DNA from: Micropterix aruncella
Lineage: Eukaryota; Arthropoda; Insecta; Lepidoptera; Micropterigidae
Length of the DNA stretch: 64,000 nucleotides
Assembly: GCA_944548615.1 (NCBI GenBank)
Contig: OX155961.1
Location: 22,844,620-22,908,619, forward strand
Direction: 5' to 3'
Shown here: piece by piece, positions 53,290-64,000 of the stretch
How positions within the stretch are numbered: position 1 is the first letter of the stretch
How the letters are laid out: each line of letters begins with the position of its first letter
The notes under the pieces: model-generated
What the model was told of the DNA's origin: nothing
What the model saw: the letters and a program-made list of their open reading frames with translations, nothing else
Databases searched by the model: none
Position numbers and translations under genes: made by a program

Positions 53290-54240
53290 TTATAGGTAGG
53301 CTAAACTCACGGGTCAGCACCCATCCGATAGCCTCCAAGCAGAAGTTCGAACCCGGTAAGGACTCTGTTCCCCCTGCAACTAACTGCAGGTGCAGTCTGC
53401 AGGTGGGTCAGTTCCCTGGGTATCAATCTTCGGCGCACCTGAACGGTCTGCGAACCATGCGGCGTGAGCCAATGGATTGTACACTGACTGATAACCGAAG
53501 GTGTGTGGCAACGACTTTGTTTCCCATGGAGTGGGGGTGGCTGTCTACCTAATGGCAGCGGCTCTTGAAACGTGTAGTTGGCCACCCGATCCCAAGTGAA
53601 GAGACTGGCAATGGACACACCATGCATAGTCCGCGATAAATTCAAACTGAATTATCGCTAGCACTAGATAGAGGACCGCGCAAGCGGCCTTGAACCTGTA
53701 ACCAGTCGACAGGTCGGAGGAATCCGCCCATAGCTGGTAGCGAGGGCGCTTGGACAGCCCGCTGTGTTAACTACCTACCCGGTGCCGGGCGCTAACAGTT
53801 GGCCTCTCGTGTGCCAGTTAGGAGAGCTAGATAGTGTTTATATATTTATGTATGTTTGTATATATTTATCTAATATATATATTTATAGATATTATAGCTA
53901 GTAAATATTCTGTTTAGTTATATGTAGTTACCTGATATGACGTGCTTATCATTGTCATTATACGCATTGTAATTAGCTCATCTAGATACAGGCCTTAGTT
54001 GACCTAGTTAGATGAGTTTTAGGCAGGTGCCAAACACGATGTGACGGTTTCTCTGAACTGTTTATGTTTGATTCTTGAACTTGTTTGGTATAATTAGTCA
54101 TAACCATTGTAATAAGTACTTATAAATAAATAAAATATGTCTCCAAGTCTCTACGCTCCATTCCAGGCTGAAAGACGGCAGAATCACATATTGTTATACC
54201 AGCCTGGAGTGACGGGTTCACCCGTTACAACCGTGTCTGA
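53290..54240 (-). repeat. G repeat copy, reversed, split by a retroposon
   Basis: Runs from the 3' end block (CACGGGTCAGCACCCATCCG) through GGCCACCCGATCCCAAGTGA, CGCAAGCGGCCTTGAACC and CTGGTAGCGAGGGCG to GTGCCAGTTAGGAGAGCTAG. It resumes after the insertion at GTCTCCAAGTCTCTACGCTC and ends with the 5' hairpin GTGACGGGTTCACCCGTTAC. Confidence 0.75.
53833..54135 (+). mobile_element. Retroposon 3' end with AAAT tail, nested in G
   Basis: A TATATATTTATGTATG start, then TCATCTAGATACAGGCCTTA and CTAGTTAGATGAGTTTTAGG. Tail AAATAAATAAAAT at 54122-54136. Related to 39344-39619. Confidence 0.65.
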
Positions 54241-55060
54241 AATGAATGTAACGCCATTTGACAACGAATATATACTTGAGGCTAAAAAGCGTCCGACATT
54301 ATTTTTGGGCATACGATTTATTTTCAGACTTGGGTGGAGAAGCATAACTAACGTAGGACACATACACTTATACACACACATATACATATATGTACACATA
54401 TACATACATACACACATACACATATATGTTACATTATGTTTATTATCTCATATCACATTTATGCAGGTATATTATTTCTAAGAGATGATTTGCAGAAGAT
54501 CATTCTCTGTCCTTGAACGACCTATTATGGAACAAGCATGTCTTATCTTATCTTCTTTCTTACCTTAACGTTACTAAGAGTCTTTCTTCCGGGGAAGCTG
54601 CTTTTCTCCCGTAGTATTTTCATATGTAATTTAAGGGCACACAACATTTAACAGCTTGTGAATTATCACTATTTCCATTCTATAATAAGCGAAGAATTTA
54701 GTAGGATATATATTATTCACGACGCTCATTATGCGAAATGAAAAGGTGAATTCAGTATCTTCGCTTTTTGATTTTGGAACACTTTAGCAATAACACAGCC
54801 AGACATGTTGTCTCTGCGAGATCCATTTCGGCAATCGGAATTTTTGCATTTTTTTTTCTGCAGTGCAAAGTTTATTCGCGGCTGCGTCGATCTATTCCGT
54901 ACCCTATGGCTATAACCTACCTATAATTATCGATACCTACTCGTATGAGTATCGATAATTTTGTGCTATGGATGGAACATTAACATAATCCTTAAGTTTT
55001 CTTTTCATGGTTTTAACATTATTTATTAAAATCATTATCCTTCACGTATCATTATCCTTC
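54240..55060. other. Intergenic sequence with a CA/TA microsatellite
   Basis: The microsatellite is at 54357-54430; TATCGATACCTACTCGTATG-type inverted TATCGATAATT blocks lie near 54925-54960. No gene is supported. Confidence 0.45.
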
Positions 55061-55139
55061 TGGTGTAATGAAGAATTGGGGTAAGGAACTAGACGAAAGA
55101 GACAAATATATTGTGTTATATTAGGGTGGCACTAAGTTA

Positions 55140-58100
55140 GGGGAAGGGGTGGTAGATTCGGCCATGGGGTAGATTCATCTTTCGTATCCTACACAGCCCT
55201 AGTTTGTATATACCGCCAAATTTTTGCGTAGTTATGTTGGTAATGCATCATTCCTGATGGTGGGAACTGTCACAAGCGGTCGCAGTAGCGGGTTTATTTA
55301 TCAATAAATGATTAAAAGTTTCTGCTATAAAAGGTAAGTTTTTTGTCTGTCGTAGAAGTTCATAATTTGTAATTTTGTGAAGCATATTAAGTATGATAAA
55401 AATGCACAGCATGCAGCACTAATTCATAAAAGATGTCAATATGAAAGCTAACCTAAAATGCTGACCATGTTTTACTTTTTTATTTAAATCTGTTGGAATC
55501 TCATGCGGGGAAGATTCGGCATAAGCGGCTGGGGTACTTTCATCCAGCGGACGAAGGTACCCCATCAATGGAATAAAAGAAAAATTTTATTTCTATGGTA
55601 ACGTATTATTTTATTTGTTCAGATGCCACGTACATATGTATGCAAAACCAACCGCAGGGACATCAATGAGAATAATATGAAAGAAGCGATTCGTAATTCT
55701 TTACGAAAAGTTGTCAGTGTTCATGAAGCTGCAAGGCGGTATGGAGTTAAAAGATCTACATTGCAGTCGAGAATAAAGACCTTGCTAAAGAAAAAAACAA
55801 TAGATGAAGTCTTATCTACTATTGACAGAGATTCTGGGAATGAAAGCAGTGATGAAGAGAAAAAATATAGGAGTAAATACACTGTTAAACAAGTTTTTAC
55901 AATTTCTCAAGAAAGGGAACTTGTGGAATATATCAAGAAATCATCCAATCTGAATTACGGGTTGTCATATCAACAAGTGCGAAAATTGGCCTATGAATTT
56001 GCACAAATATTACCAGATTGCGTAACACCAACCAATTGGAGAGCAAGTCAGTTGGCAGGTAAGTTATTATATTTTTGTTTTTATCGATAATGATACCTAA
56101 TTACCATATGGATTTAAATTGCAGGAATTGAATGGCTGAAAGGCTTCATGTTAAGAAATCAACAATTGTCTCTAAGAAAACCTGAGAGTACCAGCCTGAA
56201 TAGAGCCATGGCATTCAATAAAGACAGATTGGAGGAATTTTTTTCCAACTACGTCAAAGTCTTGGAAAAGCATAAATTCAAACCAGAGCAAATATATAAC
56301 TTGGACGAGACTGGGATACAAACAGTAATGAAACCAGTAAAAAAACAAGTTGGGCAGGTAGCTTCAGCTGAACGTGGAGAATTAGTCACCTTTGTTGGTA
56401 TAATCAGCGCCATTGGGGGAACAATTCCACCTGTTTTTGTTTATCCTCGCATTAGAAATGTGAATGACTTTTTGGATGGTGCTCCTATTTCCAGTATCGC
56501 ATTAGGAAACAAATCGGGTTGGATGACATCGGAGTTATTTATATCAGTTCTCAAACACATAGTTGAACACACCAATTGTTCAACTGAGAAGAAAATATTG
56601 TTGTTGATCGACAATCACGAATCACACACATCATTTGGAGCAATCCAGTATTGCAGAAGCAATGGTATAGTGCTGTTATCCTTCCCCCCACATACCACAC
56701 ATCGTCTTCAACCCCTAGACATTGCAGTGTACGGGCCTTTTAAAGCTTGCCTAAATGTCGCTTTCAATGATTACATGCTCACACAGCCTGCCAAAATGAT
56801 AACCATTAGGCAAATAGCTCAACTTGCCAGTAGAGCCTTTGATAATGCATTCAGCAAAAAAAACATAATAAGTGGTTTTGAAACACCAGGCATTTGGCCC
56901 CTTAATAGGCTGGCATTTGACGACAATGATTTCATGCCCAGCACAGTCACTGACAATTCCAACGTTGAAGACAACAGTTTAACTACTGAAGTGGAACCTG
57001 TTGCTATTCCTTCAACTTCCAGACAGGACAGCATAGAAGAAACAAACCAAACCACCCCACCTCCAACTACTAGCTATGATCATGATGATGTTAATACCAG
57101 TGTGGAAGCAGCAGAACCCCAGACAGAGATAGCCCTTTCATTTTCAAAAGATAAGGAGCCCATTGTAATTGAAACCCCTTCTGTTTCTCAAAGGACCAAA
57201 CTTAAGATCAAAGTTTCAAGATCACTAGAAGAATTGAGACCGTACCCAAAAGGAGCTGGAAAAAAGAAGAGGAACAGAAAAATTCCATCAAAATCTTATG
57301 TATACACAGATACCCCGGTAATGAAGATGAAGGAAAATATTGAAATAGAGAAAAGGAGAAAAGAAGAACTAAAAAGAAATAAAGGAACAATAAAAAAGCT
57401 GTTCCCAATTAAACCGGTTCCAAAGAAAATCTTGAATGAAAGCTCAAGTGATTCGGACAGGTCAATGAAACTTGTCGACACCTCTGATGGTGAAGAGTTT
57501 TTGTCCAGCTCGGATGAATTACCTTTGCCTACCAACTTGCCTAATTGCAATGATTTTTGTGTTGGTGATTGTGTAATGGTCAAGTTCGCCACTAAGGCAA
57601 CCATTTGCTATTATATAGGGCACATTTTGAAAAACACAGGTTGCCAAGAATATGAAATAAACTTCTTGAGGCGAAAAAACAAATCTAACACATTTATGCA
57701 TCCTCAGGTAGAAGACATCAGCATTGTGAAGAAAACAGATATCATTGCAGTTTTGTCACAAGCAAGCAAACTGTCAACAGCCAGGACATCTTCCCTGTAC
57801 ATTTTTAATTACAATTTTGAAGGACTTAATGTCCGTTAGATCTAAGATTTTTTCTGCTATACTTTTTTCTCAATACTTTTTCTTTGTTTTTTTATCGTTT
57901 CTTGTATTTTGTATTTTCATGAGTTCACTTTTGTTCAATAAAAACATTTGATTTACCTTTGTATGTTACTTATTATAACTAGATGAATGTACCCCACCCT
58001 ATAGCCAAAACTACCCCACTGGTGGGGTACAATCGCCCATTTGCAAGCTTTTTTTAAAAATTAAATTCGAAAAAAAGTGTTAACGTAAGAGAGTTGTTAC

Positions 58101-58223
58101 TTGCGGAAAACATAGATAAAAGTGCAGATTAACTTTTGCATATACCAGTTTTTAAATTGGTGGCTGATTTTGAAAATTACGTGCATTATTTGCATAAGTA
58201 GCCGAATGTACCACCCTCTCCCC
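55140..58223 (+). mobile_element. Pogo/Tigger-like transposon, apparently complete
   Basis: The ends GGGGAAGGGGTGGTAGATTC and the complement of GAATGTACCACCCTCTCCCC form TIRs of about 24 bp. TA flanks both sides (55138-55139, 58224-58225), and removing the element rejoins ACTAAGT-TA-CTCTTGGCG, the sequence expected from other X copies. Copies of a GGGGTA(G/C)(A/T)TTC-like motif occur near both ends (55170, 55507, 55534, 57986, 58020), probably transposase sites. It carries one intact gene. Confidence 0.92.
55623..57839 (+). CDS. Pogo/Tigger-like DDD transposase, intact, two coding exons
   Basis: 716-residue transposase that would cut and reinsert this element at TA sites. Exon 1 is 55623-56058 and exon 2 is 56125-57839, with donor GGCAG/GTAAGT, acceptor ATTGCAG/GA and a split Gly codon at residue 146. 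A psq-type helix-turn-helix lies at about residues 15-60 (VSVHEAARRYGVKRSTLQSR), followed by a CENP-B-like segment and, from about 190, the DDE_1 domain with Asp206 (NLDETG), Asp308 (LLIDNHESH) and Asp344 (LQPLDIAVYGPFK). The C-terminus adds an acidic/Ser linker, a Lys-rich segment (GAGKKKRNRKIPSKSYVYTD) and a small end domain (FCVGDCVMVKFATKATICYY to EYEINFLRRK). No stop or frameshift. ATTTGTTCAG directly precedes the ATG and AAAAG/GTAAGT lies at 55332, suggesting a 5' UTR intron. AATAAA is at about 57939. It could be active. Confidence 0.93.
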
Positions 58224-59189
58224 TACTCTTGGCGAAACAAAATGTGCTCCCCCCCTCCCTTCTTCCTGTTTGTCGTCATTGCATGAAAAAAAATCTGTAA
58301 AATTTCAGCTCAATCGGATACAGGAAAGGGGTTTAGAAATCAAAAGCCCTAAGAGCTTAAAAATCGAAAAATCAAAAATCACCTATTTTCCTTTGCGAAT
58401 TATTAATATATGCAACAAAGTTATTAGACAAATAATTTCTAATAATGTCCTAAAACATAGTAATATCTAAAATAATGCAGTAGATGTTTAAAAAAATATT
58501 CATTATTAAAAAAAAAAGATATAACTAAAAAGTCTTTATAAAATAACTTTTTTAATATTAGTTCTATACTTAGGATACTATTACGTACTTTTTGTCGGGC
58601 ATTAAAACACCTGCCATATAACATCTCACTCGTCTAAATCGGTTAAGTAGTTATGGAGTAAATCGACAAAACTTGATACCAAGAATAGCCATTTTGTGAC
58701 GTCAAAGCTCCCAACCCCAGTAGTTTAGAAAGTTACAACATCATTTTTCCTACTCAGGAAACACCACCACCACCACCAACTCCATTAGGGTGGCCCTTAG
58801 TTACCCTTGGCGAAAAAAACGTGCGGTTTTTTTGCGCTACCCCCCCCCCCCCCCCTTCACGTTTGGTGCTATTGCATGAACAAAAAATTTGTGTAAAATT
58901 TCATTTTAATCGGATAAAGGGAAGACCATAAATCCTAATAAATCGAAAAAAAAACAAAAAATAGGTTTTTTTTTTACATTTTATCTTGCAAAATATTAAT
59001 TATATGCAAAAAAGTATTAGTCAAAAGTTGTAGTTGTACAAAATATACATTTAGTAGTAATTCTCACTTTTATCGTACCTGCAACTAACGATTTTCGAGA
59101 AAAAACGAGAAAATAACTTTCTTTGCTACAAATCAACATGACTTTTCATAGCAGGAATTTGTGGCTACAATAGTGGTACCGACGTTGTA

Positions 59190-59835
59190 ACATTTATTTA
59201 TTTTTAGGAAAACCAACAGCTAATTATAATTTAACAAAAAGACGGAGTAGTATAACAGAGAGCCAATTAAAGGTCTTCACGTTTAAAACATTGTAGAAAC
59301 ATCTGTGATCTTTCAATTAAAGCTATAGGTTAAACATCAAAAAATTATAAATATTCAAAAATTAGTGCTACATAATTTACTGTTCAGCCGCTGCCTAGCT
59401 GAGTTATTACTCGTACAGAATAGATCAAAGTCAAATCGTTTAATCAAATCATTGAAATTGTCACTTGTTCGCCACAGAAATGAATTTTGCCTACAGTTGG
59501 TACCAGCATATAGAACATGAAGAGCAGGGTTAAATCTATTGAGTTTGGAAGGAACACGGAGATTAATTTTATTTAGTAAGTCGGGACAGTTAATATTATT
59601 GGAGGTGCTTTTTAGCAAAAAGTTCAAGTCTGGCGGTTTCACGTCGCTTAATCAAGGGAAGGATATGAAATTTCTTGCATAAATTGAAATAGTTAGATGA
59701 GCTGTATGGGATTTTCAGAAGGAAGCAGAGATATTTCACGAACTTCATTTGAATGCGCTCGATTCTATTTATATATTCATCATAACAAGGGTTCCATACC
59801 TGAGATGCATATTCCAAGATGCTTCTATCAAAAGT
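59190..59835 (-). pseudogene. LINE C-terminus inside X
   Basis: Reads MEYASQVWNPCYDEYINRIE then RIQMKFVKYLCFLLKIPYSS, a frame break, and KLHVLYAGTN-like PALHVLYAGTNCRQNSFLWR with FDLFCTSNNSARQRL. The 3' end with AAAATAAATAAATG lies at 59192-59205. Truncated and frameshifted. Confidence 0.78.
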
Positions 59836-60449
59836 GCAGTAAAGGATCTTGAATAATTTGAGAAACTCTTGGTATCATGTTTTGTCGATTTACTCCATAA
59901 CTACTTATCCGATGTAGTAGAGTGAAATTACGTGACGGGTATTTGTATGCCCAACAAAAAGTACGTAACAGTATCTTAAGTATAGAACTAATATAAAAAA
60001 GTTATTTTAAAAATACTTTTTTTTTTGGAATATTAAAAAAAAAAATAGGAATACGTTTTAATCAACTCTTGCATTATTTAAGATACTACTATGTTTTAGG
60101 ACATTTTTAGAAATTATATATTTAATTATTTGTCTAATTTTAATAACTTTTTAGAATTTATTAATAATTCGGAAAATAAAAAAAGAGATTTTTGATTTTT
60201 AAAACTCTTGGGGCACCCCTTTCCTGCATCCGATTGAGCTGAAATTTTAGACATTTTTTTTCATTCAATGAAGCCAAACGGGAAGAAGGGGAGGGGGAGT
60301 AGGTCGAAAAAAAAGCACATATTTTTTCACCCAGAGTAACTTAGTGCCACCATAATATAACACAATATATTTATCTCTTTCATCTAGTTGTTTACCCAAA
60401 TTCGTCATTACATTAAATTAGACCCTTAGTAGGACCAATTTAAAAAGAT

Positions 60450-60905
60450 AATTATACATAATTTGGTAAGAAACCCAATTTATGGTATAAGGGAGTTTGA
60501 AAATTCTGAGTTTATTTTCCATGTTGATGATTAATGAAATGCGTAAAGTTTTAAACATAATGGTATTATGAAAGCTGACATTCTAATTTTCATATAATTA
60601 AATTCATTTTTAAAAAAAAATACGAAGGCATATTGCTGGATTGGCAATAAAATATATATTTTTTGATTATTCTACATAGAATTTGCATTTCTATTTTAAT
60701 ATATTATTCTCTCTGACACATCACATTAGCATATTTTGATTATTTGTATGTAGGTAATATTGAATATAATATTACAGCCATGACAACTATCACGATAGTT
60801 ATGTTTATAATAATGAAATTTTTAGCATTTAATTTTGTGACACATCCAAGTGTAGGAATGCCTATCTACTGGAGTAGTTGATTGTATTGTATTGTATTGT
60901 AGTAG
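60450..60905 (+). pseudogene. LINE 3' end, second copy of the 17469 family
   Basis: Reads NLVRNPIYGIREFENSEFIF and HVDD, then the same 3' UTR as at 17469-17850 with few differences. The tail is TTGTATTGTATTGTATTGTA (60885-60900). It starts about 40 bp outside the right end of X. Confidence 0.8.
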
Positions 60906-61880
60906 ATAGTTACTTTTTGACCTGCCGCTATGAGTGATGCAAAGCACGATGATCACTTATTACACACTGTAGTGGCAAATCCAGCGGTCAGCGGTTAAAC
61001 CGATCGAAAATCTGCCACCTTATTTTAGGGTAGCCATATAACGACAAGGTGCAATTTTGGTGGCACCCAGGGGTGATGTGAACCGGCGTTTTACTGCCGA
61101 TGGCACACCAAGTACTCGTAGAGGCGTGTCTCTCCTCGATCGAGTTGCGATACAAGGTGACCTCAAGCTCTTGTATCGTACGGTCTCCTTTTGCAGATTC
61201 CGCAGCGATCTCTTTTCCTATTTGATCGATCTAGTCTCCAATAGTTTGTAAATCTAGCCGCTCGCATAATTGAGGCATAAAGGTATAAGCTGTTATTGTC
61301 GCTTACCGTTTGAAGAGCAGCACTGTCCTGCGAAGCGTAGATATCGTCGGGGTCGGGTTATAAACTCGGTCCTGTCGAAGTCTGGTCTCGCGAAGTTCTC
61401 TCTTGTGCACTCAATTATCGAAAGTTTTCCGAACACTGACTTTAGTATTTTTGTCTCTACCGCTTGAAGGTTGAATAAAAAAAACTGTTTTGTTATGTCA
61501 CTTTATAATTCCACTTTCAATGTGGCTCAAATAAATTATAAAGTCAATTATTTCTATTTGTTACATTGTATATGCGTGAAAGAATGAACATTTTAAAACA
61601 AAATTATGTTACTTTGTTTTTTGTTGTTATTTTCCTTGCCTCTCGTTTCCATGGTTTCTCTCGTTTCCATGGTTTCTTTAATATGCTATGTTGGTGATTC
61701 CCTTATTCAAAACTGTAGAATACATATATTCACGGCTTTGTTGTGTGCAATGTTTACAATACTATGAATATTTTAATATTATTGGTAGTTAATTCTAAAT
61801 ACAACTATTTTGCCGAGACACACATGTAAATATATTTAAAAGAATAAAACAATTAAGTGAACTGTTGTATTTATAATTAT
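60906..61880. other. Unassigned sequence, partly GC-richer
   Basis: 60930-61450 has a higher GC content and an open plus frame (61057-61251, with TPSTRRGVSLLDRVAIQGDL) followed by AATAAA at about 61474. It could be a solo LTR or an old gene fragment, but neither is shown. TCTCGTTTCCATGGTTT is tandemly duplicated at 61641-61675. Confidence 0.3.
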
Positions 61881-62180
61881 TTTTATTACGGTGTTTTATT
61901 TCATTATTTGTGGTTTATGTATTTATCCGTAGAGATAAATGTATATTATCGGAATGTACTCAATCAGATATTTCATTTGACACTAAACGCGAATACGCGA
62001 TATATTTATGTAAATTTATTGATATTTGGACATTTGTAAATTTAGACAACTACTTACTTGATATTTGGAGAGTTAAGATGCCCGATTCTAATCCGAACGA
62101 TTCAATAAAGAAACGGAAAACATACATAGATGAACCCTGAACACATTACACTCCTTTTTTGTTAAGCAGTCGTGTAAACA
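61880..62180 (+). repeat. Z repeat copy 5
   Basis: GTTTATGTATTTATCCGTAG, TACTCAATCAGATATTTCAT, CTACTTACTTGATATTTGGA and CACTCCTTTTTTGTTAAGCA in Z order. Confidence 0.6.
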
Positions 62181-62257
62181 TAGCCAATGGTGTGTTGTTA
62201 TCTTCAGTGATTCCACCGAGCTATCGATTTTCCGCACTTCGAGAAGAGACGCGGCTA

Positions 62258-62374
62258 TGTAACATCTGTAACCGCATTTAAACACTGGATCCCGTCAGAT
62301 CACTGAAGTTAAGCAGCATCGGGCGTAGTCAGTACTTGAATAGGTGACTGCCTGAGTACTGCTACGAGATATTA
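62258..62374 (+). ncRNA. 5S rRNA-like sequence, probably a pseudogene or 5S-derived retroposon head
   Basis: Collinear with insect 5S rRNA over nearly its whole length. TCAGATCACTGAAGTTAAGC, ATCGGGCGTAGTCAGTACTT and GAATAGGTGACTGCCTGAGT correspond to the conserved internal promoter region and loop E arm. The 5' fifth (ATCTGTAACCGCATTTAAAC) is clearly diverged. Substitutions such as CACTGAAG for CACCGAAG and AATAGG for GATGGG would weaken helices. No T-run terminator follows directly, and there is no tandem array. It is therefore unlikely to be an expressed 5S gene. Confidence 0.7.
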
Positions 62375-63390
62375 TAAAAAGCCAGCCGCCTGTAAGATAA
62401 AGAGATAACCCTTTAAGGCCTGTCCAACACGATAGTGCACATCATTGATCATGTGTGCACATTCATTTAAAAAATCCCCGCGTCTTGTCGAATCAGTTTA
62501 GTGAGGCGAGATCCGATAAGCAATAAAACATAATTTTCGCGCCGTTACCTTTTAAGCACCCTTTCCTTTGCTGTGCAAAAAAAAAATGGTTTTAGAAAAA
62601 AAAGTTTTGGGCCTAAAAGGGAAAATGCAGATTGCACTTGTTTTCCTTATGTTTTACAATTCACGTAGGTCAACAAAAAACACAAATGGAAAATGCATCA
62701 TTTTGACTATAATTTAATTGAGGTAACATGAATTCTGTTCGCAATTTTAATAATACACATTAGTCTAATCAACACATTATCATAGTCCTAAAATCTAACA
62801 AAATTAAACAATTCACCTTTTCGTATACACATACATAACATTTCGACCTTACAATTAAAACTTTGGAAGCATTTAGTTTTTAATAGGAATAAAAAATTAT
62901 ATAGTGGTAACAAAACGAGTGATGACAAAAATATCTATGTTTCTATTAAATACCAAGCGGAAGTAGGATACACAAAAGGAACTATTTAGTTTATTCTTGT
63001 ATATCAGGGGTTCCCAAAGTGTGTGCAGAAGCACCCGCGACATCAGGGGGTGCCGCGAAGCTCCCATAATCCCTAACCATTCATTACATTATATTCATAT
63101 CTAATTGGTGAATTTACCGCTCTTGAACGTGTCACAATATACCTACTATAGGTAGTAACATACAAGCTACTGCAAGTAACAGGTAGTTATTACAAACTTT
63201 TTGCATAATACTAGCCTTGAGCATCTTACCTATTTTAAAGACAAATAGAAAATCCAATGGGTTTAGTATCGTAACTAAAAAAAATATTTTTTAAAACCGT
63301 TAATTGTTGAAATCAGATCGTATAGGTAGTCAAATTAACTAAAATACTAAGAAATAAAAACAAAAAATATTATCTAAAAATATTTGTCTA
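62375..63390. other. AT-rich spacer with a possible hAT terminus
   Basis: CAGGGGTTCCCAAAGTGTG at 63006-63024, followed by CAGGGGGTGCCGCGAAGCTC, has the form of a hAT-type transposon end. No partner end was found in the window. Nothing else is recognised. Confidence 0.35.
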
Positions 63391-63760
63391 AAATCGGTTG
63401 TGTCACTTCAAGAATTTCACTTCAAGACCGGCAAGTAGCGAAGGACTCATTTCATCTAAATAAAAATTTCATTAACAAATTCGAGAGCCCTCTCTCAGCC
63501 TCACGAACCCAGTTAGGTTCCGTTGCAACTGCCTCGGGCGATGCGTTTCGTATCTCAGCTAAGGGCGGGGTTGGGCCAAGTGCCAACAGATGGCGATAAT
63601 ATACACACAGACACACACACGGACTGGAAATGGTCTTAATCGACTCAGGGGGGAGGGGGCTCAAAATGGGTACTTCCATCATCTCGAGAAAACAAAAACG
63701 TAATCCCAACACTTTCCCAGCTCGCCAGTTGGTAAGCCAGGAAAGTAAAACGTTTCCACT
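63390..63760 (+). repeat. V repeat copy 6, internally deleted
   Basis: GGTTGTGTCACTTCAAGAAT, GAACCCAGTTAGGTTCCGTT and GTGCCAACAGATGGCG match copy 5. The middle is missing, and the end blocks ACACACACGGACTGGAAATG and CCAGGAAAGTAAAA follow. Confidence 0.65.
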
Positions 63761-64000
63761 AAGCAATCGTCAATGTCAAAAAATGACTAACAAGATTGCA
63801 TGTAGTACAAAAAATCACACTTCATAGCCGAGGAACTTTTTCTACGATCTGCTAAAATAACACTAATATAACGATCAGGAAAAAGGTAGGGAACCTTCTT
63901 GCGAAGATTTCCCTGTCGAACAGCACCACCAATCGAAGATTCCAGCACATGGCTCAGGATCCAAACGAACAATTAAAAGAAAAAATTAAAGGAAATGCAT
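63761..64000. other. Window end, nothing recognised
   Basis: A 61-codon minus frame (63972-63787) has no recognisable content. Confidence 0.35.

Larger units (their letters stand above)
55064..60413. mobile_element. Long inverted-repeat element (X), host of a pogo-like transposon
   Basis: Sequence 55064-55139 plus 58226-58690 (that is, without the pogo-like insertion) is the reverse complement of 60413-59868, giving arms of about 540 bp with scattered differences. Within the arm, AGGGTGGCACTAAGTTA looks like the end of a smaller element. A second partial arm-like copy, in direct orientation, starts at 58787 (AGGGTGGCCCTTAGTTACCC). The loop also holds a reversed LINE (59190-59835). No coding sequence belongs to X. 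Confidence 0.7.

Noticed and set aside
1..64000. CRISPR array, operon, phage or bacterial gene cluster
   Set aside because: No spaced identical repeats with unique spacers, no Shine-Dalgarno-led gene strings, and clear spliceosomal introns.

Overview
This is eukaryotic nuclear DNA. It has GT/AG introns, AATAAA signals, poly-A and microsatellite-tailed retroposons, tRNA- and 5S-related sequences, and dense nested transposable elements. The RT C-termini, the short tRNA-headed SINE and the small AT-rich repeats point to an insect, most likely a moth or butterfly. That placement is inference. Almost nothing here is ordinary host gene, and most open frames are decayed LINE C-termini or chance frames inside repeats.

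Layout. 1-5.4 kb: a GC-rich repeat (called G here) broken by a Penelope-like element with inverted 3' ends and by a non-autonomous hAT-like element, then LINE remnants. 5.4-20.5 kb: repeat family Z split by a LINE, a 294-bp retroposon with a 34-bp target duplication, more Penelope copies, an inverted-repeat element holding a LINE, SINEs, G copies and a hairpin MITE. 20.5-29 kb: AT-rich sequence with G copies and LINE fragments. 29.1-31.8 kb: a nearly complete PIF/Harbinger transposon inserted in a tRNA-derived SINE. 32.2-33.5 kb: a TIR element inside a Z copy. 35-41 kb: a complete G element with a 14-bp target duplication, a LINE endonuclease region split by a Penelope copy, an internally deleted mariner, and a 213-bp Penelope miniature that is a perfect palindrome. 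43-52.4 kb: a 1-kb TIR element and the best host-gene candidate (minus strand: CpG-rich leader at 52.3-52.0 kb, exons near 50.5, 50.1 and 44.2 kb). 55.1-60.4 kb: an intact pogo/Tigger-like transposon inserted in a long inverted-repeat element. 60.4-64 kb: LINE and Z remnants, a 5S rRNA-like sequence and a repeat fragment.

How the parts work together. The Harbinger element carries a DDE transposase and a MADF/BESS-type DNA-binding partner on opposite strands. Each gene's 3' exon lies inside the other gene's intron, and the two introns share one 30-bp segment that serves as acceptor on both strands. The transposase copy has a 2-bp frameshift. The pogo-like element encodes an uninterrupted 716-residue DDD transposase. 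The G elements, the inverted Penelope copies and the inverted-repeat elements are non-coding or 5'-truncated and presumably moved with enzymes made elsewhere. Target duplications and interrupted repeats give the relative order of many insertions.
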